Source of the DNA: Dryomyza anilis
Lineage: Eukaryota > Arthropoda > Insecta > Diptera > Dryomyzidae
NCBI GenBank assembly: GCA_951804985.1
Contig: OX638131.1
Location: 89,044,349-89,108,348 of the forward strand
Length of the DNA stretch: 64,000 bases
Direction: 5' to 3'
Made by a program: the position numbers and the translations under genes. The notes under the pieces were generated by a model, which saw only the letters and a program-made list of their open reading frames with translations, was not told the DNA's origin and ran no database searches. Of the stretch, positions 11,801 through 22,800 are shown piece by piece (position 1 is the stretch's first letter; every line of letters begins with the position of its first letter).

Positions 11801-14800
11801 ATCTCAATATAAAATAATTTGTTTTTAATACTAATTCAGAATGTATTCGGTTGCCACAACATATATAATCGTAGACACATCCCATTAATTCAAGTGTATC
11901 GGATTATTAAACATATTTACTGCATATTATGCATTTTTAAAATTTATTGATTCAAATACTACTGTTTGTTTAAGAGAATAGTTTAAAATAGTAATGCATT
12001 CGGTTAGCACAACAAATTATTATACTTATTTAGTGTTTTTTCTGTATAAAAAATATTTCGTTTATGCTCAAAACAATTTCGGTTAATTTCATTGTAAGAT
12101 TTTATAAATTTATTTACTATATTTTGATTTTCTAATTATTTAAGGAATTTTAATGTTTTTGTTTTTCATTTTCGTAGAGAAACGTTCTCTAAAAGTAGCT
12201 TTAGAAGTAGCTTTAGAAGTAGCTGTAGAAGTAGCTCTAGAAGTAGCTCTAGAAGTAGCTCTAGAAGTAGCTCTAGAAGTAGCTCTAGAAGTAGTACATG
12301 CTTTGATGATTTTTCAACTGAAATTATAAAATTTTATTTAACTTTGTTGGAATAAATTGATGATTTTTCAACTGAAATTATATTATTTTATTTAACTTTG
12401 TTGTAATAAAAATGAAACGCCATTTCCGAATAAATTCGATTGTCCCAACTGATGTGATCTTAGAAACTCATTGCGAATGGTTCAATCGACTGATTATCTA
12501 TTTCTTCAATTTTTAATTACTACAGCATGAATATTTTATTGTATTAATAAAAATTATATCAAAATTAAAATTCTTTTTTTTTTATTTTATTCCGAATTTA
12601 TTCGGTTGTCACAAAAAATGCTTACGTAGACACATCTCATATTCTAAGTACTTCGATTTGTAAAATCGAGTGACTGTGTATTATGCTCTTTTAAAAGAAA
12701 TTGATCAAATTTTATATATTTCTAATGTTTGAGTACTTTTTATCAAATTTTTCATTTGTAAGAAACGAAATTGTTACATGCGTGTATCACAACCAATTTT
12801 TACTAAACCAATGCCAAAATAATACTTTTTTTTTTTTTTTTTACAAATTAACCAACGCTCAGGGGATGCTCCCTATTCGTGCAATGCACAGTGTTGATCG
12901 TAAGAAAGGATTATAGGTTAAAGTGAGGAGGAACGATGGAGTAGTGTCGGTGGATGTTTGCTTTAAATTTCCCAATGTTAAAAATGTCGGGAAAAACAGA
13001 GGCAGGGAGATTGTTCCACAAACGTATCGTGCGACTGAAGTACGAATTATCTCTGTAATGCGTGGTTCTGTTGAGAACCGAGTGAACTACGAAGGGGTGG
13101 GCTTGGTTCGATGCCCGAGTAGAACGAGAGAATACACGACCTGGTGGAATCAGGCCATGTATTTCCCTCGAACACTTACCATTGTAATACCTATAAAACA
13201 GGCTTACACACCCTACGGTCCTTCGGTGCTCAAGAGAACCAATAGAGGATGAAATATTTTCATCCCCTATTAAATATATTGCACGTTGTTGGATTCGATC
13301 CAGGAACTCCAAAGAAGATTTTGAAGCCCCTGCCCATATGTGCGAATTGTATTCCATCTTAGGCCGAATATAGGTGGTGTAGACAATGCACAAGTCAGCG
13401 GGAGTGAAGTATGTCTTACACCGTTTCAAAAAATCGAGGCACATTGAATTGATATACCCAGAACGTCAAGAGCAGCTGACTGCGCAATATTTTCAGAGTC
13501 CATATGGAGGGGAGGGAGGGGTGAATCCATTCTTTTGTGAGATAACTGACAACATTGGGTCTTGCTAGCATTAAAATCAACTCTATTTGCAAGACCCCAC
13601 TCGGAGATTGTTTTAAGGTCATTATTGAGTGTATCATTCATTGTGCGCCTTTTACTCTCAATCTCCAAAGAGTTTGGGCGCTTGTTGAACGAATATGAAT
13701 GACAAATGTTACTGTCATCTGCAAAGGAATGGAGTGGGTTCTGGGTCGATGACAGAAGGTCATTGATAAAAACCAGAAATAGGGACGGGGATAGGACAGA
13801 ACCCTGCGGGACTCCAGAATTGATGGAATGTTGTTCTGAGAAAACACCATCCATCGCAACTCGTATTGAACGACCCTGGAGAAAACTCGATATCCATCGA
13901 GTAAAAGAATTACCGACACCATATGCAATAAGTTTTGATACCAGGGCTTCATGCCACACTCGATCAAAAGCCTTGGAAATATCAAGAGCAACCACCTTAC
14001 TCTCCCCGAAAAGATGAATACAATTATTCCACTTTTCGGAGAGGACCGCCATCAAGTCACCGGTGGACCTGGTCCTACGGAAACCATATTGAGAGCATTT
14101 TGAAGCTCTCGGGTTTGAATCCCGGCTTGGGCATGGGCGCTCGTGGTGATATTAACCACAAAATTGTAGGGAATAGATTTCACAGTACAATGGATATAGT
14201 CTTTCTGAGTGCTGTGGATCTTAGTAGATATTCCAAAACAAAAAAAAAAACATATTTTCTTTGTAGGTATTTTTAATTTTTTAAATGTTAAGCAAATGTA
14301 AATAAATGTTTTTTTTTTAATCAAAGAAAAACATCTTTTGGCATGAGGTTGGAAGAATAAAAATGTTAGTTGTACCAACTAACATCATTCGTTTAAATCG
14401 AATTATCTACAAATTTGTTCGCAGAACTGATTTTATTTGGTTTCTATTTTGAAAAGAATTCGTAGATGTTTATTATTATTTTAAATTTATTATTGTTTTA
14501 GTTTATCAATTTTAATTAATCAAAATATTTTGATATTTCAGTAGTTTTCGAATTGTTGTTTTTTTTTTGTTTTTTAATTTTTTTTTATATAATTTTTTTT
14601 TTTATTTCTTATTTCATTAAACATTGACATTAATAAGTTATTGAAAAAATAGAATTAATAAGAAAATTATATTCTTTAAAAATTGTGATATTTTAGCAAA
14701 ATGCATTTTTAAAATTGTCTGTACATAAATGCGGTTGTCACAACAATTTATTATAATATATAAACACTGCATAACGCAAACACTTCATTCTCTATTTTTG

Positions 14801-15196
14801 TGTTTTAATAATATAATCAATAAATTTATGCTTTTTTGAAGATTTACGATGGTGTCTAAAACTATTCGAGTTTCGACAAATTTTTTTAATACAATTTATT
14901 CGGTTATTACTCCTAATTTTTTTTGTATAAAAATTGTTATTATATTTTAGTTATTTTTTATTTAGTTTAATTATATTGCTTAACTTTTTAGTTTTTTTAT
15001 TTTATTTTTTTTTATTATTTTTTTTTATTATTTTTTTATTTTCTTAACACTCACAAATTATGTATTTTTTGCTACTCCCAACGGTTGATGTGGCATCGCC
15101 AATTGCAGGACTTGCGTCAGAACTTGTGGCAACATCTTCGGCATAAACGGTCGCACATAATAAAGCGACAATAATACTTAAGTTTAAACACTTCAT
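8648..15196 (-). CDS. Gene A: secreted takeout/JHBP-family protein, four exons
   Basis: The spliced product is 275 residues. Exons on the minus strand are 15,055-15,196, 9,677-10,060, 8,862-9,008 and 8,648-8,802; every junction is GT/AG in phase 1 and the frame stays open to TAA. Residues 1-19 form a signal peptide ending ATVYA, followed by a Ser/Ala/Thr-rich linker. The JHBP domain starts near residue 50 with the family's N-terminal cysteine pair (C54, C64, in CQQKDSNLNDC), then LPRL, a DPF motif, a YGL motif, and a C-terminal NQYWRDIY...LPE...W segment. Several N-x-S/T sites fit a secreted glycoprotein. Members bind hydrophobic ligands in a tubular fold: juvenile hormone in moth JHBP, and feeding or courtship roles for Drosophila takeout. 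The actual ligand is unknown. Gene B, 4.5 kb upstream, is a tandem paralogue. Confidence 0.9.
8862..9008 (-). CDS. Gene A exon 3
   Basis: 147 bp; acceptor ATCTACAG|ACAAAATG, donor CAATTGA|GTGAGT. It encodes a segment with YEKDGHQFIRVTKI and ends in PDPQL. The size is identical to exon 3 of gene B. Confidence 0.9.
9110..9612. repeat. Octanucleotide array (AATCAATA)n in gene A intron 2
   Basis: About 60 units of AATCAATA with occasional AATTAATA or AATCATAA variants fill most of the 668-bp intron, ending about 65 bp from exon 2. Lying inside an intron, it cannot disturb the frame. Confidence 0.95.
9677..10060 (-). CDS. Gene A exon 2
   Basis: 384 bp; acceptor AATATAG|CTGATG, donor ACGTTGA|GTGAGT. 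It encodes residues 48-175, including the cysteine pair and the N-terminal half of the JHBP domain. The acceptor has a poor pyrimidine tract, in keeping with the AT-rich context. Confidence 0.9.
10110..12180. other. Gene A intron 1, unique part
   Basis: AT-rich intron sequence. A local inverted repeat of GCAAGAACAAGA and CTTGTTCTTGC lies near 10,857-10,900. A 122-codon frame across it (10,775-11,143) has biased composition and is not supported. Confidence 0.5.
12191..12297. repeat. 12-bp minisatellite AGAAGTAGCTCT
   Basis: About nine units of AGAAGTAGCTCT, early ones with TTT or TGT in place of CTC. It lies in gene A intron 1. The unit contains AGCT and, at the junction, CTAGAAG. Confidence 0.9.
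12826..14098 (-). pseudogene. 5'-truncated non-LTR retrotransposon, copy 1 (RT fragment)
   Basis: A poly(T) run at 12,826-12,842 is the poly(A) tail of a minus-strand element. Reading upstream, the translation gives reverse transcriptase blocks: QYGFRRTRSTGDL, motif A LDISKAFDRVW, motif B SGVPQGSVLSPSLFLVFIN, and motif C FADDSN. After a roughly 50-bp deletion and frame change near 13,430 the frame continues with a C-terminal region (IRPKMEY, RIQQRA, WNNLPASVFP). A sister fragment at 40,210-41,120 keeps the segment lost here. The jockey/CR1-like assignment is only from general resemblance. It lies in gene A intron 1, on the gene's own strand. Confidence 0.85.
14104..14250 (+). mobile_element. 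SINE family B, copy 2 (5'-truncated)
   Basis: It starts inside the head, just before the B-box-like GGTTTGAATCCCGGCTTGGG, then runs collinear with the 2.1-kb copy to an A-rich tail. It abuts the 5' end of the LINE fragment within a few bases. Confidence 0.75.
15055..15196 (-). CDS. Gene A exon 1
   Basis: ATG at 15,196-15,194 has AAA before it. It encodes the signal peptide and linker (47 codons plus one base). The donor is ATTT|GTGAGTG. No other in-frame ATG lies just upstream. Confidence 0.85.
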
Positions 15197-15387
15197 TTTG
15201 AAAACTTTGTAACAAATATCAATTATATTTTATGGTTTTCTATTCGTTAACTATTTGTGTATTATTTTTAAACGGTTTTTTTTATATTTTTATTTTACTC
15301 CCTAAATAAATCACTTCAATTTTTTTTTCAAATAAATAAATAAAATTTTTACTGCACTATTGCATGTTGCTGCAACGTCAAAAACGA

Positions 15388-15423
15388 TCTGAGTTGGCGC
15401 GCCAAAGTGCAGCCGGTTTTATT
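15388..15423 (-). promoter_or_regulatory. Putative core promoter of gene A
   Basis: On the minus strand, AATAAAAC (15,423-15,416) lies about 30 bp before an initiator-like CTCAGATC with its A at 15,390. This would give a 5' leader of about 194 nt. The spacing suits a TATA/Inr promoter, but the TATA box is weak. Confidence 0.35.
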
Positions 15424-15429
15424 GCAGCT

Positions 15430-16445
15430 GATTTTCTTAGTTCAAATGCATTTAAATTTTTTTCTATGACTGAATGATTTTAAGTTTTTTTTTCTGTTTA
15501 TTTTTTTTGCCTAAAACTTGGTTTTATTAATTGATATTGTTTACGAACTGGATTTGTTACAATAATAATTGTTGCAATTGCATTTGATCACTTGACGCAA
15601 TGGTCTATAAAGTTATGCAAAAAAAAAAAAAAATCATACGAGTCTTTAATTTATTCATATTTTTTTGTTTCACATATAGTTCACTGCATTTATAGAGTGA
15701 ATCATTTGCAACAGGTTCCAGTACTTTGGCGCCAAGTAATTGATTTGTATTAAACTAATTATTTAAAAAAAAAATTAGTTGTCTAGCCAAAGTTCTTGTA
15801 ATTAAATAATTGCATATTTTATTACTAATGTTTTATACAAATACTTTCAGTAATTGCTAAACAATTTAATTATTTAAATATTATTATTTTTAAGTGTAGT
15901 TATAATTGCATTATTTTATTAATATTGGTATAAACATAGCAGATATGAAACGAATTTTAATAAGTAAAATGTACATGCTGCCCAAACATATTTTTGTCTG
16001 AATCCAAAATATCTTTAGACCTTTATGTACACTTAAAAATAATTATCTGATAAATCCTTTATAAAGAGTTTGGTAATAAAATTTAAACATATTGCAATGT
16101 GCTCTCTAAATAACATTATGTTTGTATACGAATATATCGAAACATATTGCTGTTTCCTTTAATATCGTGTACATTTATGTAATAAATAGAATTATTATTA
16201 CATCCAAACCAAGAATATTTAAACTGGATCATTTATATATTCAAAAACAGACATGTTTTGCAAGGAAATTACTAAAAGTATGTTTCCGGAGAAACATATT
16301 GTTGTGTCACTTCAAATATCAGTATGTTTGCATATTAACATACATCTATTGAGATTAATCCGAAAACTCCTGCCTATTTTTGTATTAGCATATACAGCAA
16401 CCCACTATGTATTTCTATTACATGTATAAATGTATTACATGTATA
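15430..16445. other. Region upstream of gene A
   Basis: AT-rich, no gene. Scattered AAACATATT words between 15,970 and 16,340 resemble those of the element at 26,215-27,470, so part may be a decayed copy. Confidence 0.35.
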
Positions 16446-16449
16446 CATA

Positions 16450-17453
16450 CAGAAAAATTCTCCTTTGGCATGAGGTTAATTGAACCAACGTTTTAGTGTT
16501 GCAACCGAAATACATTTGTTGTAACCTCATGTCATTAAAATGAACATTCCATTTCTTACTCTAACCGAAATTTAGTCCGCGAAACTGTACGTTCGGTTGT
16601 CGTAACCTCATGATTGCATTTTTCATTCTGCCAAAATTTGACGTGCACTTGTGCACTTGTTACGGCAACTGAGTACGTTATTGTATCAACAAAATAAATG
16701 ACAAATGGCAACCTCGTGTCTATCAGCAGTTCGGTTGCCAGTTTCTTGCCAAAAATTATGGATACATACAGAAATAAATAAACGTCAAAAATTTTCACAA
16801 GTGACAAACAATAGGAAATTCATTAATTAAGTAAAAATTCGAAATAAATATATGAATATTAATAAAATAATGAATAAATTCAATACAAGTTGCTGTTTAG
16901 CTAGTGAAATATAATAAAAATATAAAAATATGTGGCCATATGTGGCATTATAAATAGTTTTTTTTATATAGACTTTGTTTTTACATTACATATTCTTTGG
17001 TTTTTTATTTTGTTTAAATATGATGAAATAAAATATTAAATGTGTAAAATTAAATACTGTTTTTATTTTTCAGGGAACAGGAATTTATAGATATATTTCT
17101 TGAAATTGTATGCGTGACATATTTACGCATCAAATATACATACAGAAAACTTTACATAAATAAGTTTTCTATATAAAAAAAACATTCTTAAAATAAAATT
17201 TTAATTGGAGGTTTCGGCATTCTTACAGACTTGGAGGTTTAAACAACCTCATGCTTGCTGAATAGGAGGTTGGGACAACCTCATGCTTGCTGACTAGGAG
17301 GTTAACACAATCTCATTCTTGCTGACTAGGAGGTTGGTACAACCTCATTCATGCTGACTAGGAGGTTGGTACAACCTCCTAATCAGCAAGTTTTCGCAAC
17401 CGAATAATCGGTAGGGCAATTTAGTTGGTTGCCGCAACAAATCAGTTTTCTGT
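16450..17453 (+). mobile_element. Interspersed element family G, copy 1
   Basis: It starts CAGAAAAATTCTCCTTTGGC and ends near CAGTTTTCTG, a short inverted end. It has repeated GAGGTT and AACCTC words. Its left half matches 58,135-58,648 in reverse and its right end matches 53,247-53,425 in reverse, in the order expected if one reverse copy had been split. No coding potential. Confidence 0.6.
17214..17400. repeat. 32-bp tandem repeat within family G
   Basis: Five to six units with a 32-bp period. Each has AGGAGGTT, a partly complementary ACAACCTC and TTGCTGACT, so every unit can form a small hairpin. Confidence 0.8.
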
Positions 17454-17458
17454 GTGTA

Positions 17459-17545
17459 CTATTAAATAATTAGTATATTCACCAGAGATTTGATAATTTG
17501 TATACTATTAAATAATTGTTATATTCACCAGAGATTTGATATTTT
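17459..17545. repeat. 43-bp direct duplication
   Basis: ACTATTAAATAATT, then ATATTCACCAGAGATTTGAT, occurs twice in a row. Confidence 0.8.
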
Positions 17546-18699
17546 TTTAGTATCTTTGTGTAACCTGTAGAAATTTATACTAACAAGCTTATTTCTTGAT
17601 ACGTCAGGTTTACGAAACATATGACAACACCTGCCCTAAATTGACCGCAATATTACTGTTTTTTTATTGAGACAACTATTGTAGCTATGGATTTGTTGTC
17701 TGAGAATCAAATGTAGACATTGTTCAAAGCTTCATATTTAGTACATCTGTAGTACATCTATCGTCTTTTTAATATCAATATTAATGATTTTCAAGAAATC
17801 AATCAACATATTCGACAAATTTCACATTAAAGAGTTAGAAATGTCTGATATTGTCTATGGATACAATATCCAGTATAAAAAAGTTAATATACCCTGTACC
17901 TCATAGGTGTAGGGTATAAAAAACATTAAAAGTGGCCAAATATATCAAGGGTATAGGAGCCATGATTTCTCCAATACTAAGCATTGCAAAGTATTTCATT
18001 TATATGGCCTAACTACAGAAAAACTAAAGTTTTTCATAGCTTAAAGAAATTATTCTTTATTTTTAATATCTTGAATGTGTCAAATAAATTGTTATACTTA
18101 TGGCCCATTACGTTAGAATTTCGAGTTATATCTGGAAAATTCTTATAATGAATGGTCACATTTCACAAAAACGGTATTATTTATGAATTTCTTATCTGAG
18201 ATCCAGAATCATTTCTTTAGAACATTTTAATTTTAATTTAGAACATTTAAAGGGATGGGACTTTTATCTTCAATATTAATGATTTTCATAATATCGATGC
18301 ACATAATTGGACAATTTTATATGTATGAAAAATAAATACATGTATCATATTGACATTGGATAAGTATTAAGCAGAACATAACAGTAAAAATTGCTAAAGT
18401 TTGATTGAATGTTTATTGAAAAACGCTAGAAACAATGTGCAATTTATCACTAAAAATCAATTTTTGCTCATTTTGCACTTTTCACCGGATTTAACTAAAA
18501 ATAAATCAATTCAAAATTTAAGATGTAAAAATAAAATGTATGGTAAATATTATTATAAAATAAGTGCAGACAACAGGAAAACCTTTTTTTCCATTATATT
18601 TTTTTGACTGAGAGATAGTATTTTTCAAAAAATATAAATCCCATTTTCAGAGATATGTATTTAAATGAAAACCTTTATTTGAAATGTACGCATTTACAG

Positions 18700-19500
18700 G
18701 GAATATTTTGTTTTTTTTTATTTATTTTTTCGACATTTTTCGAATATTGTGTTTTTGTCGAACAAATATTATTTTTAGAATAATTTATTTTTGTTGAAAA
18801 ATTTTGTTTTCGAACATTACGTAGTTTAGTCACAATTTTTTTAACTTTTCGAACATCGTTGTTTTTGTCAATTTTTTTTTGTTCTTGGAAATGTTGTTAT
18901 TTTTGTACACAAAAGTTATTTTTTCGAAATTTTCGAACATTGCTTTTTTCGAATATTTTGAATGTTTAGTCACAATTTTTTTAACTTTTCGAACATCGTT
19001 GTTTTTGTCAACATTTTTTTTATTCTTGGAAATGTTGTTATTTTTGTACACAAAAGTTATTTTTTCGAAATTTTCGAACATTGCTTTTTTTGAATATTTT
19101 GAATGTTGGTAGAATTTGTGTTCGAACATTACTTGTTTTTGTCGCACAAAAAAATTGTTAATAATTTTTTTTAACACTGTTTTTTTTGTCGAATTTTTCA
19201 CAATTTTTTTCGAATATTTTTGTCGAATAAAATTTGTTGTTGGAAAAAGTTATTTTTATCATTTTTTACTCGTAAATTTTCGAAAATTACGTTGTTTTTG
19301 TCATAGACCAATTTTTTAACATTTTCTTCGAAAAGTGTCGAACATTGCTTTTTTTTTTGTCGAATCAAATTTTGTTTTCGAACATTACGTTTTTTTCTCA
19401 TAAAAAATTAATTTTTTGTTTTCAAAAATTTTTGATTTTGTCGAATAAAATTTGTTTGTTGGAAAATGTTGTTTTCGAGCATTACGTTGATTTGTATTAA
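18700..19500. repeat. TTTTTGTCGAA-rich region with a 140-bp tandem duplication
   Basis: Words such as TTTTTGTCGAA and TTTTCGAACATT recur throughout. A 140-bp segment at about 18,828-18,967 is repeated almost exactly at 18,968-19,107, which gives minus-strand frames with duplicated Lys/Asn-rich peptides. These are repeat artefacts, not genes. Confidence 0.75.
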
Positions 19501-19714
19501 CCCTGATTTGTGTTAATCATGATTTTTAATAATCCTAATAAACATGCCTTGTAAACAATTGAAAATATATTTTTTTTTATGTAACAATAAATTTTAGTAA
19601 TATATTTAAAAAAATATGGAAAAAAATATAACATATAAAGTATTTTGGGTACTTTTTAAAGCTTGCGTTTAAATTATTGTAAAAACTGGATAGAAAAACT
19701 TAAATATTTTTCTT

Positions 19715-19872
19715 TTATGACTCTTTGGTAACCAACAAATCAAAGGGCAGTGCGCTGAAAAACTCATTAGCGTTTTTAATCAGTAGCGGTTCCCAGGTTG
19801 AGCGTGACTCGGGCAGCACCGCCTGGTAGATTTGGCGCCAATATTGATTGATAAAGTCCAAAATAACGGCAT
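19715..19872 (-). CDS. Gene B exon 4
   Basis: 158 bp; acceptor TTTCTTTCAG|ATGCCG, stop TAA at 19,717-19,715. One codon longer than gene A exon 4. No strong AATAAA is seen in the first 150 bp downstream. Confidence 0.9.
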
Positions 19873-22800
19873 CTGAAAGAAATTTTCAAAATTATATATA
19901 GAAAACCAATATTAAAAATAATTAAATAAATAAATAATACATAAATAAATAAATAATTAAACAAAAAAAAAAAAATAAAATTTACATATCTACCTTAACA
20001 AAAAATTTAAAAAATATTGAAAAAATGTTAGTTTAAAATATAAAACATCTTTATTAATATGGATCAAAACGCTAAAAACGATTTATCGCAGGGGTAACGT
20101 CACAATTTTGTTTGTATCGAAACAGTCCGAACATTTTTGCTTCTTTAGAACTCGATCAAAGTTTTTTCAGCGTTGTTAAAATTTAATTATCTAAAGCTTA
20201 GAAATTAAGCACTGCAAGTTAAAAATAGTCCACAAGAAGAGCAGACTTTTCATAATAAAAGACAACTCTAAATCTACGTCCATACAATGTAACGTAGCAG
20301 TCAATTCTGAGAATGTCCATAACTCACAAACAATAAGACAGACATACAATAAATGTTATGTATGTAAAAAATTAAACAAAAAAGCATAGTTTTAGATACA
20401 TGTATAAACAATTTTAAAAGTATTCAATATAACGCTGTTTTTAAAAAAATTAATGTTGAAATGTGCGTACGAATGTAACGTAATAGTCCTCGTTTTGGTT
20501 CATATTTAAAACAATGACTACCTGTACCATGGCACAGCTTCGTCTTAGATGGTCCGAAGTTATAGATTTTTGAATATTTTGGTTATATAAAACTGCATAA
20601 ACTATTAATGCAGTTTTTTTGCCATTTCAAATCAGTTTTTAAACTTTGCAAATAATTGCTTTTGCGAAATAATTTTTTAAATATAAAGTTATTAATAAAA
20701 ATGGGATTTTTTATATAAAATATAAATTCATGTGAGAGGGAATTTATTTTTTATTGACTTGACTTGAACAATGCCTTCTTTATCATCTTCTCCTTCATAT
20801 GCATTATCTTCTTTCTCGTAATATTGCCCCTTTTAAACGATATTTTTAAAAACAAAAAAATCGTCAGACCATTGCAATTTTTATACCGAATCACACGAAT
20901 TTGAAACTGAACGGTTACTTGTATTTAATCGAAATAGAGAATTTTTAGAATTTTAGCCAGCTTTTTTCAATTTTGGACAACTGTGCGCCGATTTGTTCAT
21001 TCCCGCTAACATTCTACGTGATAATTTATATTTTTAAATATGAATCCTAGTTTAGATTTTTTGAACTCTAATCTCAGGAGGTCTGTTATAGCATTTTGAA
21101 AGAGAAATTCGCACTATTCCCTAGTAGAAATTTTCCTATTAGGATAAATATCTAAATTTTATTTAAATTAATATTAAAATCTTTATATTTAAAAAATAAT
21201 AATTTGTTCAGGTTAAAAATTATAAAACATTACTAAACCACTAAATCTATTTGCATCGCATACATCACTTCTAAAAACTTCGAGGGTGGTAATTTTTACT
21301 CCATACCCGGTTTTCTATCACGTTTCGTTTTCATAAAAATTGCAATAGATTTCGATGCCTTTTTCAGGCAATTTTAATTTAATAATAAAAACTTTATTTA
21401 ATTTCAGTGACATGACAAATTTGAATACACCCTAATTACCATTGAAAGTATAAAAAGGCTTGATAATGCGCTCACAAAGGCATCTCTCACAGATAGCTGT
21501 AGTATAGCATTTTTAGTTAAAATTGCAAACTATTGTAAAGCTAGCATCAAAAAATAGCTTTTAAAACCTCACTCTGCTATTGTACAGCTAGCTGCATTTG
21601 CTCATAATAATCTGTTTAATTACGACAGAAAGTTTGTATAGGGGTTTGGCAGAGGTTAGAGAGTTGCTCGTATCAATACTTCCACGTGTATTTTCCGGAA
21701 ATATTAATGAAACATTCTAAACATTATTCACTGGTTAAAGGCGAAGTTTGTATCAAAAGCTGTCTCTTTTCTGTCCGTTCTCAAAATATTTCGAGAATCT
21801 GCCTTTAAAATTTTATAAAATTGGATATTCTGCCATATGCTTCCCATAAGCTTTCATTTATGTGTGTATTTGTATCTTTTAAGGTCCGAATTGTTGTTAC
21901 TATTGGATTATTTGGGGCATATTTTCATCAAACACATACGTATTTGGAAGATTTTGGATAGCGTAATGCAAGTTATCCAATTATATGAAATTTGGAAAGG
22001 TAGATTCTATATTTAAGACTGTCAAAATGTATAGAATTTTAAATCAAAATTCGCAGTTTATTTTGCTTATAGAAAGAAAATAGTTCGCTTTTGATAAAAA
22101 CTCCGTCCGCCTTTGTCTGCTTCCAAACATCCGAAATACTATCTAATTATTAGATGTGTGAGTTACGTAAAATATAAAACTCTAAGTGTAGTTGAACTTA
22201 CTTAATGTTGGGTCCGGAAATAGTCCGCTGGCATAGATGTGCATATCGCCCACATCCGGTTCGGCAGAGAATTTCGATAAACGCAGATAAGTGTGGCCAT
22301 CACGCTCGTATAGTTCGCCTTCTGGTTTGGCTTTCATGGTAACATCAGCTGTGACACAAGAAAAAAAATATTTTTATATTTTCATAAAATTTAAATATGA
22401 TATAAAAATTTATAAAAGATTCTATATTATGATAAATTATAAAAATATATAAAAAATAATAATAAAATTAAAAAATATAAAATATTTCAAAAATTATAAC
22501 AAAAATCAAAAAAATATAAAAAATTGTAAAAAATTATAAAAAATTGTAAAAAATTATAAAAAATTATAAAAAATTATGAAAAATTATAAAAAATTATAAA
22601 AATTATAAAAATTATAAAAAATTATAAAAAATTATAAAAAATTATAAAAAATTATAAAAAATTATAAAAAATTATAAAAAATTATAAAAAATTATAAAAA
22701 ATTATAAAAAAATTATAAAAATATAAAAAATTGTAAATTTTTTTTTTTTAAATTATAAAAAATTATAAAAAATTATAAAAAATTATAAAAAATTATAAAA

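Noticed and set aside
18830..19201. 123-codon Lys/Asn-rich frame (minus) with an internal duplication
   Set aside because: The duplication is that of the 140-bp DNA repeat; strong base bias.
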